NCBI GenBank assembly: GCA_900757505.1
Contig: CAAEOE010000083.1
Coordinates: forward strand, 1-26,509
Source of the DNA: an uncultured Collinsella sp.
GTDB taxonomy: Bacteria; Actinomycetota; Coriobacteriia; Coriobacteriales; Coriobacteriaceae
Reading direction: 5' to 3'
Length of the DNA: 26,509 nt
A program made the position numbers and the translations under genes. Within the stretch, counting starts at the first letter, position 1. Every line of letters begins with the position of its first letter. Below, one piece after another: positions 13,949-21,136 of the stretch. The notes beneath the pieces are model-generated. The model saw only the letters and a program-made list of their open reading frames with translations. It searched no databases and was not told the DNA's origin.

Positions 13949-15355
13949 CTACTCTGTGGTGTCATCGTCCTCGGCAAGTTGGGGGAACACGGCGTCCTTG
14001 GGCATGGTGACCTTCGTCAGCGAGGTGAGCTTTTTGCTGAGCGATGTGTCCGTCTTGACCAGGTCGCTGAGCGTCACGATCTTGTATCCGTCGGCGACAA
14101 GACCGTCGATAATCTGCGGCAGCGCCTCGAGCGTCTGCTCGGCGCATTCGTCTCTATCGGTGAGCAGCACGATATTGCCCGGCGTCACCGAATCGAGCAC
14201 CGTTGAGACCTGCTCGTCGGCACCGTTGAGCAGCCAGTCGCCCGAGTCAATATTCCACGAGACCACGGCGGAGACCAGGTCCATCGCATCAATCCAGTTT
14301 TGCTCGTCAAAGGCAGCGTAGGGAGCACGCAGCAGCATCGTCTTCACGCCGGTCGCCGACTTAATCGCATCGGTGCCTTTCGTGATCTGTTCGCGTACCG
14401 TCTCACGGTCCTGACCCTTGAGCGAATCGTCGCTGTAGCTGTTGGATCCGATCTCGCACCCGGCATCGACAATCGCCTTGGCCGTGGCAGGCGAGGCCTC
14501 GGCCGCATCGCCCGAAAGGAAGAACGTCGCGGTAACGCCCTTTTCCTTGAGCACCTGCAAGATCTGTTTGGTGGCGCCGCTCGGACCCTCGTCAAACGTC
14601 AGCGCCACGTACTTTTTGTTGCCCTTGGGCGCCACGCTGGCGCACGCAACGACGCAATCGGTGGCGGGCACAACCTCGCCGCGGTCCTGCGTCTTGCCCG
14701 ACTGCTCACCAACCCACACCTCGGAGCGGCCCTGGACACCCCATGTCTGCACATACTCGATAGCGCCCGTGCCCTCGACCTTGAGCTTGGGCTCGATAAC
14801 CGTAGCCTGAACCTCGTGCTTCTCGTAGGTGTTACGGCCATCCTTGACCGTCACCTTCTCGCCGCCCTCAAGTTCGCGGCTATCCCATTTGCCCTGTTTT
14901 ATGCGCTTGCCGTCCACCTTAACCGACAGCTTTTCGCCGCCATGGCGCTTGAGCACGCTGTCATCGACGGCCAGCAGGTCGCCTGCGTCGTAGGTATCGG
15001 TCAACTCCTGGTCGTCGATGAGATTCTGCAGCGTAGAGCCCACGCGCACCGCGGTCTTTTGCCCGTTAAGTTCCACGTCCACGCTGCGGTTGACGTAGCC
15101 CACGACGGCAGCGATAAACAGCACGAGCGCACAGCCCACGGCAATGAGCGCATAGGGCAGACGGGACGGTCGGCGCGGCGAGCGCCCGTTGCCGATGCGC
15201 GCGCTGCGGTCGCTAAACCCGCGGCTATGGTTGAGGTACATCGCGCCGGGCTTACGGCGGCGACGGCGCTGACCGCTGGGCAGCTGCCCCAGGTCGCGGC
15301 GCGCCGTCGGACGCGCACCCGAACGCCCGTTTAAGTTGGATCCGTTTTGGCGCAT
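13949..15355 (-). CDS. Polysaccharide deacetylase-like (NodB fold) protein, probably non-catalytic
   Basis: 468 residues: a basic cytoplasmic tail (1-65), one membrane anchor (about 67-88), ubiquitin-like/DUF348-like repeats (about 90-190), then a NodB domain (about 247-435). Motif 1 is TFDEGP (253-258) instead of TFDDGP. Motif 2 is GSNSYSDDSL (303-312), where active enzymes have H-(S/T)-x-x-x-H, so both zinc histidines are Asn and Asp. Motif 3 is RAPYA and motif 5 is IVLLTD, where LxH is usual. The fold is kept but the metal site is gone, so I predict a wall-binding or regulatory pseudoenzyme outside the membrane. Its TAG stop lies in a REP-like sequence. A terminator precedes it, so it may have its own promoter. 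Confidence 0.88.
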   Translation of the reverse strand: MRQNGSNLNGRSGARPTARRDLGQLPSGQRRRRRKPGAMYLNHSRGFSDRSARIGNGRSPRRPSRLPYALIAVGCALVLFIAAVVGYVNRSVDVELNGQKTAVRVGSTLQNLIDDQELTDTYDAGDLLAVDDSVLKRHGGEKLSVKVDGKRIKQGKWDSRELEGGEKVTVKDGRNTYEKHEVQATVIEPKLKVEGTGAIEYVQTWGVQGRSEVWVGEQSGKTQDRGEVVPATDCVVACASVAPKGNKKYVALTFDEGPSGATKQILQVLKEKGVTATFFLSGDAAEASPATAKAIVDAGCEIGSNSYSDDSLKGQDRETVREQITKGTDAIKSATGVKTMLLRAPYAAFDEQNWIDAMDLVSAVVSWNIDSGDWLLNGADEQVSTVLDSVTPGNIVLLTDRDECAEQTLEALPQIIDGLVADGYKIVTLSDLVKTDTSLSKKLTSLTKVTMPKDAVFPQLAEDDDTTE

Positions 15356-15376
15356 GTGCCCTCCCCCATAAACACA

Positions 15377-15406
15377 GCAAGCCGGAGCAACAGGTCTCCG
15401 GCTTGC
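15377..15406 (-). terminator. Hairpin after the PRC-barrel gene
   Basis: Perfect 11-bp arms GCAAGCCGGAG and CTCCGGCTTGC around an eight-base loop, 21 bp past the PRC-barrel stop. Only a weak T-rich tail (TGTGTTTAT) follows on the minus strand, so termination may be partial and read-through into the deacetylase-like gene is possible. Confidence 0.65.
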
Positions 15407-15427
15407 CTCCCATCATTTGGTACGTCG

Positions 15428-16183
15428 CTATTTTGTAGCTTTTGACGAGCCTCCGCTCGCCTTTTGGTATTCGTCCTTAAAGGCCTTGAACATGCCGCGC
15501 GTCTTGCCGAGCTGCTTGCCCAGTGCACGACTGCCCTTGTCCACGGCGACCGATCCCTTGTCATCGAGCACCTTGGCGCCCTTCTTGACCTTATCGCCTA
15601 CCACGACACTGGCCTCGGCAGCCTTGGCGGCCGCGCCGCCCGAATACCCGAGCGCCTTGACCTCGTCCGAGACAATCATCGCACCGTTCTCGTAGCCGCG
15701 CAGCATCGTCGGCGGCACCTGCGTGTCGCCCACCAGCACGCTCGAAGCGGCACCGGCGGTCACGTAGAACATCTGCACAATACCCGAGCGCGGCTTGAAC
15801 TCAACGTCCGAGCAGTAGCCCACGACATCGCCCGATTCCGTGCGCACGTCCATGCCGACCCAGATGATGCAATCGTCCAGGTTGATATCGAGGCGCTTGG
15901 CTGCGGCGGCATCATAGGTGCCCTTGACGTCGTCGACCGCGACAGCACCCTCATAGACGCCGATGGCATCGAGCGCCACAAAGCGGTCGGGACGCTCGAT
16001 CATACCCGCGATATCGGACTGGCGGACCATAAAGCCCACCACGCGCGTGCCGCCCGGGGTAAAGACGGGAAAGTGAATCTTGCCGAGCTTTTTAGGGCTG
16101 CGCGGCGTGCCGTCCTTTTTGGTGCGCTTGTCTTCGGCAGGTTTGCGGTAAACCTTGACGCCGACAAAATCCCCTGCGCGCAT
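15428..16183 (-). CDS. PRC-barrel domain protein
   Basis: 251 residues, soluble. The N-terminal 85 residues (MRAGDFVGVKVYRKP..., then GKIHFPVFTPGGTRVVGFMVRQ) and the middle (about 88-170, with DCIIWVGMDVRTESGDVVGYCSDVEF) look like two PRC-barrel units. The C-terminal 60 residues are Lys/Ala-rich, basic and probably disordered. PRC barrels occur in ribosome-maturation and photosystem proteins and in unstudied actinobacterial proteins, so no function can be given. The ATG overlaps the stop of the YtxH-like gene by one base (TAATG), so the two are translated together. A shared envelope or stress role is a guess. Confidence 0.85.
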   Translation of the reverse strand: MRAGDFVGVKVYRKPAEDKRTKKDGTPRSPKKLGKIHFPVFTPGGTRVVGFMVRQSDIAGMIERPDRFVALDAIGVYEGAVAVDDVKGTYDAAAAKRLDINLDDCIIWVGMDVRTESGDVVGYCSDVEFKPRSGIVQMFYVTAGAASSVLVGDTQVPPTMLRGYENGAMIVSDEVKALGYSGGAAAKAAEASVVVGDKVKKGAKVLDDKGSVAVDKGSRALGKQLGKTRGMFKAFKDEYQKASGGSSKATK

Positions 16184-16578
16184 TATGCCTCGGTCGAGGG
16201 CTCCGTGGCCTCGGTGCCGGCCTCGGTGACGTTCTCGACCACGACGTCGGCAGCGGGCGTCACGTTGCCGCCCGAGATGGCATCGTTGAGCTGCTCGCGA
16301 AGCTGGTCCATGCGCTCGCGGGCCAGGTCGACCTTGGCGCGCAGGTCATCGGTCTTGGCGTCGACCATCGGACCAAAGTCGTTGACCGCGGCACGAGCCT
16401 CCTCGGCACTGTGCTCGTAGGTGTCACGCATGTTGTCCCAGGCATCGTTGGCGATATCGGCGGCCATGGCGCGGGTCTCGGCACCCGAGCGCGGGGCCAG
16501 AGCAACGCCGATGATAGCGCCGGCGGCAGCACCAAAGAGCGCACCGGAGACAAAGCTGAAAGTCTTTCCCATGATCAT
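16183..16578 (-). CDS. YtxH-like small membrane-associated protein
   Basis: 131 residues from ATG 16578 (AGGAG four bases upstream); ATG 16572, with GAGGA six bases upstream, is equally good. A glycine/alanine-rich hydrophobic helix near the N-terminus (FVSGALFGAAAGAIIGVALAP) is followed by RSGAETR, the YtxH signature, and then a long amphipathic helical region (about 30-105) and an acidic Thr/Glu tail. YtxH proteins are general-stress or envelope proteins of unknown mechanism. A perfect TATAAT lies about 45 bases upstream on the minus strand. The stop overlaps the PRC-barrel start. Confidence 0.85.
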   Translation of the reverse strand: MIMGKTFSFVSGALFGAAAGAIIGVALAPRSGAETRAMAADIANDAWDNMRDTYEHSAEEARAAVNDFGPMVDAKTDDLRAKVDLARERMDQLREQLNDAISGGNVTPAADVVVENVTEAGTEATEPSTEA

Positions 16579-16623
16579 TCCTCTCCTGCGGGCACCTCGA
16601 TGCCCACCGTTTGAATGCTGTCC

Positions 16624-16629
16624 ATTATA
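16624..16629 (-). promoter_or_regulatory. Perfect -10 (TATAAT) upstream of the YtxH-PRC gene pair
   Basis: TATAAT on the minus strand, 45 bases before the YtxH start. I see no convincing -35 at 16-18 bases and no TGn extension, so an activator or an alternative sigma factor would be needed if the promoter is real. Confidence 0.4.
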
Positions 16630-16708
16630 CCCGCAGCGCAACACTTGCCGTCGCGCTCATCTGCGTACGGTAAAAGCGCAGGTACATGATGGTGATAAGC
16701 GAGTGAGC

Positions 16709-17542
16709 CTACTCCTGAGGCGCAACCGGCATGGCCACCGTGGCGGCCGGGTCTTCGCCGGCGCCATCGACGAGCGGCAGGCTGCCCTCGTGCGCCGAGC
16801 CGGACGGAGCCGTTGCCGCACCGCCAAAGACGGCCGCGGGGGCCTCGTGGTTCTCGACGACCGCGCCCTCGGTATCGATTGGCATCTGCGGCTCGTCGTC
16901 AAAGCTCGGGACGCCTTGGGGCTCCGCAGACTCGGGCTCAGCAGGCGCCTCGGCAACGGGCTCAGCGTCGGCCTCGGCAGGAGCGTCGTGCTCGGGCGCA
17001 TCCTCAGCCACGTCCTCGCCGTTCGCAGCGGCAACGGCCTCGTGCGGGTCCTTGCCCTCGGCCTCGGCGCGCATTCCCAGCACCAGGTTGCGCAAACCCG
17101 CGACCGTACCGTCCACATCGGGAGCGGGCTGGTCGGCATGCAGATAGGCCCAATCCATCATAAAGGTCGCCGAAGACAGCGCGCCGATGGCCAGCGCGTC
17201 GTCGGGACACGAAAGCTCAACCTCAAAGACACGCTCATCGTGCTCGCTCACGCGGGTGCGGCCGCACGAAATGCTGCCAGCGAGACCGGTCTCGTTCATG
17301 AGCTCGACCGTCACGTGCTCCAGCAGATGGCAAAGCTCGGTCTGGCCCATGCAGTCCTGGAATTCGCGACTGGAATCGCCCAGGCACAGGTGCTTGGCAA
17401 TCGCCGGTACCAGGTAGTACACGCGCGCCGTGGCCTCGATGTCCTCCGAGGTCATGAGCGGCATGCCGGGGTTCACCAGCACATGCGCGCAGATCTTGTC
17501 CTCGCTGACGGTGACCTTAAGGATGTTGAACAGGCCTGCCAT
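16709..17542 (-). CDS. Orphan protein with a domain like the N-terminus of cyanophycin synthetase
   Basis: 277 residues. The first 155 look folded; about 160-277 is a Glu/Ala/Pro-rich acidic tail, probably disordered. Residues 70-125 hold LCHLLEHVTVELMNETG, then SCGRTR and RVFEVELSCPDDALAIGA. This resembles the N-terminal domain of cyanophycin synthetase (GHVIEHVALELQ..AG, GRTR, VYxVxF, then a helix). The ATP-grasp and Mur-ligase parts of that enzyme are absent, so it cannot be the synthetase. In the full enzyme this domain helps hold the growing peptide, so a peptide- or wall-binding role is conceivable. GGGGA precedes the ATG by five to six bases. It follows the CorC-type gene after 24 bp. 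The resemblance is by eye and moderate. Confidence 0.7.
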   Translation of the reverse strand: MAGLFNILKVTVSEDKICAHVLVNPGMPLMTSEDIEATARVYYLVPAIAKHLCLGDSSREFQDCMGQTELCHLLEHVTVELMNETGLAGSISCGRTRVSEHDERVFEVELSCPDDALAIGALSSATFMMDWAYLHADQPAPDVDGTVAGLRNLVLGMRAEAEGKDPHEAVAAANGEDVAEDAPEHDAPAEADAEPVAEAPAEPESAEPQGVPSFDDEPQMPIDTEGAVVENHEAPAAVFGGAATAPSGSAHEGSLPLVDGAGEDPAATVAMPVAPQE

Positions 17543-17566
17543 AACTTTCCCCTACTCTTCCTTGCC

Positions 17567-18940
17567 CTACTCGTCGCCGTCGTGCGGGTCCGCAGAACCC
17601 GCACCCGACGCCACCGGCTTATCTGCCGAGGGCTCGGAATCCTTCTTATCGGTTTCGGCCGGAGCGATCACGCGAATGAGCGAGATGCGCTGGCCACGCA
17701 TCGACTGCACCTTAAACTTGTACCCCGCAACCTCAAACACCTCTCCGATGTCGGGCACCGAGTCGCAAAGCTCCAAAATCCAGCCGGCGATGGTCTCATA
17801 ATCATCGCTTTCCTCGAGCGGCCAACCAAGCTCAATCGCGTCATCGCACGAAAAACGCCCATCGACAAGCCACTCGCGGCGCGAAAGGCGCGTGAGGTAC
17901 TTGTTGTCGGGGTCGAACTCGTCCTCGATCTCGCCCACGATCTCCTCGACGATGTCCTCGATGGTGATGATGCCGGCCGTGCCGCCGTACTCGTCCACGA
18001 CCACTACGATCTGGTCGTGCGAGGTCTGCATCTCGGACAGCAGCGGCAGGATATCCTTGGTGTCGGGCACAAAGGTGGCGTCGCGCAAAAAGTCGGCGAT
18101 GGGCTGGTCGCCCTTGCCGTCGAGCGAAGGCTGGATCAGGTCCTTGATGTGCGCGATGCCCGCGACGTTGTCGGGATCCTCGTGATAGACGGGGATGCGG
18201 CTAAAGCCAGTCTGGCGCATGGCGGACAGCACGTCGGCGACCGTCTCGTCGTCCTCGCACATGGTGGTGTCCACGCGCGGCACCATGACCTCGCGGGCAA
18301 CGGTGTCACCCAGGTCGAAGATCTCGTGAATCATACGCTTTTCCTCGTCGAGCAGGTCGTCCTGCTCCGAGACCATGTACTTGATCTCTTCCTCCGAGAC
18401 ATTTTGGCGGTCGTCGGCGCTCTTGATGCGCAGGATGCGGGCCAGACCATCGGAGCAAGCGCCGGTCAGCCACACGAGCGGACGGGCGATCTTTTGAAAC
18501 ACCGAAAGCGGCCCCACGACCTGCTTGGACACGCCCTCGGCATTGGCCAGGCCAATGCGCTTGGGCACGAGCTCGCCGATCACGATGGACACGAAGGCCA
18601 CCGCGACGGTGATGATGACCGGCGCCAGGCCGCGCGCGATGGCGGAAAGCGGTGCGATGCCAAAGCTCATGAGCCACGTGGCAAGCGGGTCAGACAGGCT
18701 CGTCGAGGCGACGGCGGACGAGGCAAAGCCCACGAGCGTGATGGCGACCTGGATGGTAGCGAGCAGCTGGTCGGAATCGGCGGCCAGCTTAATGGCGCGC
18801 TCGGCGCGTTTGTCGCCTTCCTCGGCCTCGTGCTCCAGCACAGCGCGCTTTGCCGTGGTGAGCGCCATCTCGGACATAGAGAAGTAGCCGTTGATGAGGG
18901 TTAAAACGAGGGTAGTGATAAGGGAGATGGTTATGTCCAT
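17567..18940 (-). CDS. CNNM/CorC-type haemolysin-family membrane protein
   Basis: 457 residues. Residues 1-150 form a DUF21/CNNM membrane domain (INGYFSMSEMALTTAKRAVLE, VGFASSAVAS, VAFVSIVIGELVPKRIGLANAE). Two CBS domains follow (about 215-340: VMVPRVDTTMCEDD, GFSRIPVYHEDPDNVAGIAHIKDLI, VVVDEYGGTAGIITIEDIVEEIVGEI), then a CorC_HlyC domain (about 355-425) and an acidic Ser/Ala tail. CNNM/CorC proteins export Mg2+, probably coupled to Na+, and sense Mg-ATP in the CBS pair. The haemolysin name is historical. The start ATG has only a distant GGAGG (about 16 bases). It forms a likely operon with the downstream orphan-domain gene. Confidence 0.93.
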   Translation of the reverse strand: MDITISLITTLVLTLINGYFSMSEMALTTAKRAVLEHEAEEGDKRAERAIKLAADSDQLLATIQVAITLVGFASSAVASTSLSDPLATWLMSFGIAPLSAIARGLAPVIITVAVAFVSIVIGELVPKRIGLANAEGVSKQVVGPLSVFQKIARPLVWLTGACSDGLARILRIKSADDRQNVSEEEIKYMVSEQDDLLDEEKRMIHEIFDLGDTVAREVMVPRVDTTMCEDDETVADVLSAMRQTGFSRIPVYHEDPDNVAGIAHIKDLIQPSLDGKGDQPIADFLRDATFVPDTKDILPLLSEMQTSHDQIVVVVDEYGGTAGIITIEDIVEEIVGEIEDEFDPDNKYLTRLSRREWLVDGRFSCDDAIELGWPLEESDDYETIAGWILELCDSVPDIGEVFEVAGYKFKVQSMRGQRISLIRVIAPAETDKKDSEPSADKPVASGAGSADPHDGDE

Positions 18941-19049
18941 CGGGAGTTTCTCGAACCTCCAAGATTCGGGCGTCAGGGTAAAACGTTGATGACGGATACG
19001 GCAATTGCGCCGGCGCCCAAACGAAGACGCGGGCGCACAGGCATGGTCG

Positions 19050-19733
19050 CTAGATTACGAAGAGGATCACCGCCATGAACTGGAAGATGCTGCCGGCGAG
19101 CACCCACAGGTGAAACACGCTGTGCAGATAGCGCACGTTTTTGGCGATATAGAACGGCACGCCCGCGGTGTAGCACACGCCGCCGACGGCGAGCAGGGCA
19201 AGTGCCACGGGGTTGAGCAGCGACACGAGCTCGGGCAGCTTAAAGACGACGAGCCAGCCCATCAGCAGGTAGACCAGGCCACTTACCCAGTGCGGTTGAC
19301 GCTCGCGCAAAAAGCACTCGAGGGCGATGCCGATAATGGCGATGGCCCATACGGCAAAGAACAGCGCAGGGCCGCCATCGTTTGCGAGTGTGATGAGGCA
19401 AAACGGCGTATAGCTGCCGGCTATGAGCAGGTAGATGCAGCTGTGGTCGATAATGCGGAACACGCGCTTGGCGCCCGCGGGCTGAATCGCATGGTAGAGC
19501 GTAGAGGCTAGATATTCGAGGATAATGCTGACGCCATAGACAATCGCCGCGGCCATGTGGGCCGGGCCTCCGCCGCGCAAGGCAGCGAATACGATCAGGA
19601 GCACCAGGCCCGCGATGCCCAGCAGGCAGCCGACACCATGGGTGACGGAGTTCATGATCTCCTCGCCCACCGTGTAGTGTGGAACGGCCGCGGTCTTGGG
19701 TCGCGGCTTAGAGCTGTCGCTCGAATCGGACAT
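19050..19733 (-). CDS. Haemolysin III / PAQR-family seven-helix membrane protein
   Basis: 227 residues from ATG 19733; GGAGG lies eleven bases upstream, and a TTG six codons earlier overlaps it, so I rejected that start. Seven membrane helices. The three zinc histidines of the PAQR family are present: His81 in STLYH, and His204 and His208 in HSVFH. Asp97 in DHSCIY is also conserved. Bacterial members have been linked to membrane-fluidity homeostasis and are possible ceramidase-like hydrolases; the substrate is unproven. It is divergent from the alpha/beta hydrolase and lies 109 bp upstream of the CorC-type gene on the same strand. Confidence 0.92.
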   Translation of the reverse strand: MSDSSDSSKPRPKTAAVPHYTVGEEIMNSVTHGVGCLLGIAGLVLLIVFAALRGGGPAHMAAAIVYGVSIILEYLASTLYHAIQPAGAKRVFRIIDHSCIYLLIAGSYTPFCLITLANDGGPALFFAVWAIAIIGIALECFLRERQPHWVSGLVYLLMGWLVVFKLPELVSLLNPVALALLAVGGVCYTAGVPFYIAKNVRYLHSVFHLWVLAGSIFQFMAVILFVI

Positions 19734-19768
19734 GCCGGTTACATCCTCCAACGTAAAGAGTTCTCAAC

Positions 19769-19798
19769 ACTATATCAAAGCGTCTAGGTACGTGCGAA
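19769..19798 (-). promoter_or_regulatory. Candidate promoter of the haemolysin III gene
   Basis: On the minus strand TTCGCA (19798-19793) and TATAGT (19774-19769) are 18 bases apart. The -10 is good and the -35 fair. It would start transcription about 30 bases before the start codon. Confidence 0.4.
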
Positions 19799-19840
19799 AT
19801 TTGCACCATACGTGACCCTTTGTTTACCCATTCTTTGCCT

Positions 19841-19899
19841 GTTGACGCATCAACGGCGAACGTCCATAATGCGCTTGCATTAAATGTTGATGTATTAAC
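19841..19899 (+). promoter_or_regulatory. Strong promoter of the alpha/beta hydrolase with two palindromic operator-like sites
   Basis: The -35 TTGACG (19842-19847) and -10 CATAAT (19865-19870) are 17 bases apart, close to the sigma-70 consensus. GTTGACGCATCAAC (19841-19854) covers the -35, and GTTGATGTATTAAC (19886-19899) lies in the leader, 45 bp centre to centre. They agree at 11 of 14 positions, all differences being transitions, and each is an inverted repeat of GTTGA. The arrangement suggests repression by a dimeric regulator such as a MarR- or TetR-type protein, which is not encoded in the window. Confidence 0.6.
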
Positions 19900-19919
19900 A
19901 TCTTATAGGAGAATACCGC

Positions 19920-20885
19920 ATGGCTCAAAACGCACGTTCCCATCGAAAGCTCAAGATAGCCGGCATCGTTGCACTGGTGGTTGTCGTTGCGCTGCTCGGA
20001 TTTGCCGGCAACTTTTTGTTTGACTTTGCCCTGAACCCCCAAGCGCCGTACACCATGAAGATGATGCAGGATAGCAAGAACGACAAAGAAGGTGAGCAGC
20101 CGGATGCCGAGGACACCGAGGCGCGGGCATGGTTTAAAGAAAACCGCAAGAGCAGCAGCCTCACCGCAGATGACGGAACCGAGCTCGCCGCTTGGTATTT
20201 TGCCGCCTCGGAGAACACCCACGATTACGCCGTCTGCCTGCATGGATATACCAGCGAGCCCATCGGCATGGCCCGATACGCCAAGCGCTTCCACGACCGC
20301 GGCATGAACGTGCTCGCGCCCGCCGCCCGCGCCCACGAGCGCTCCGGCGGCGACTATATCGGCATGGGCTGGCCCGAGCGGCTCGATGTCGTTGCATGGA
20401 TTGGGCGGATCGTTCAGGCTGACCCCGAGGCGCGCATCCTGGTCTTTGGAGAGTCGATGGGTGCGGCAACCGCCATGGACGTCGCGGGGGAATCTCTGCC
20501 CGCAAACGTGAAATGCATTATCGAGGACTGTGGTTATACGAGTGTTTGGGACGAGTTTTCTCTGCAGCTCAAGGACGTGTTCGGGCTGCCCAGCTTTCCC
20601 TTGCTCGATGTAGCAAACTTGGTGTGCAACGTGCGCGCGGGCTACGACTTTCATAAGGCGAGCAGTGTGGAGCAACTCAAACACGCGACGGTTCCCATGC
20701 TGTTTATCCACGGCGACCAGGACACCTTTGTGCCGTACGACATGCTCGACCAAAACTACGACGCGTGCGCCAGCAAGGTCAAGCAAAAGCTCACCATCCA
20801 TGGCGCCACCCACGCCAAGAGTGCGCAAGTTGACCCCGAGCTCTACTGGAACACGGTCGACGAGTTCCTCGACAAGAATTTTTAG
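19920..20885 (+). CDS. Membrane-anchored alpha/beta hydrolase
   Basis: 321 residues. A single N-terminal membrane helix (about 12-37) anchors a hydrolase domain (80-321) that probably faces outward. The triad is visible: nucleophile Ser179 in FGESMGAAT, acid Asp268 in HGDQDTFVP and base His298 in HGATHAKS. The oxyanion region is LHGYTS. This arrangement matches the serine-peptidase-like or YqkD/BAAT-like hydrolases that act on esters or peptides near the membrane; the substrate is unknown. AGGAG is eight bases before ATG. It is transcribed alone from a promoter bracketed by two matching palindromes and is terminated by the hairpin at 21056-21089, beyond a MITE-like element. Confidence 0.92.
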   Translation: MAQNARSHRKLKIAGIVALVVVVALLGFAGNFLFDFALNPQAPYTMKMMQDSKNDKEGEQPDAEDTEARAWFKENRKSSSLTADDGTELAAWYFAASENTHDYAVCLHGYTSEPIGMARYAKRFHDRGMNVLAPAARAHERSGGDYIGMGWPERLDVVAWIGRIVQADPEARILVFGESMGAATAMDVAGESLPANVKCIIEDCGYTSVWDEFSLQLKDVFGLPSFPLLDVANLVCNVRAGYDFHKASSVEQLKHATVPMLFIHGDQDTFVPYDMLDQNYDACASKVKQKLTIHGATHAKSAQVDPELYWNTVDEFLDKNF

Positions 20886-20922
20886 GCAAAAAGCAACGTC
20901 CGGGGCTTTATCTGACCCCCTA

Positions 20923-21055
20923 TTTTCGGAAGTATGCGGCAAAATCTGGAACTGCCGACCAGACCGCAGTTTTACCAACAATTTATCAGGGGTTTTGTTG
21001 CCAAAAAACGTCGTGTGCTCGGCGGTCTCGAAATTTGCCGCATACTTCCGGAAAA
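20923..21055. mobile_element. 133-bp MITE-like element with nested inverted repeats
   Basis: The ends (20923-20943 and 21034-21055) are inverted copies on the core GGAAGTATGCGGCAAA, with one inserted base. Inside, AGACCGC/GCGGTCT and CAACAA/TTGTTG also pair, so the whole element can fold as a long imperfect hairpin. It has no gene. It sits in the convergent gap between the alpha/beta hydrolase and DUF362 genes, directly against the bidirectional terminator. Confidence 0.55.
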
Positions 21056-21089
21056 CCGCCCGCGAGCGCTGTGCTCGCGGGCGGCTTTT
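21056..21089. terminator. Bidirectional intrinsic terminator
   Basis: Perfect 12-bp arms CCGCCCGCGAGC and GCTCGCGGGCGG around a five-base loop, flanked by AAAA on the left and CTTTT on the right. It therefore serves both the plus-strand hydrolase and the minus-strand DUF362 gene. Confidence 0.88.
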
Positions 21090-21136
21090 GCTCGACTTAC
21101 GCCACAAAGTCACTTGATATGTTCAATAGCTAGGTG

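Noticed and set aside
16421..18904. An 827-codon plus-strand open frame opposite the CorC-type and orphan-domain genes
   Set aside because: It is antisense to several well-supported minus-strand genes, is rich in His/Arg/Gly/Leu as expected from a mirrored GC-rich codon pattern, and has no recognisable domain.
19734..19751. A longer haemolysin III start at TTG 19751
   Set aside because: That TTG overlaps the only good ribosome binding site (GGAGG), which instead fits ATG 19733.
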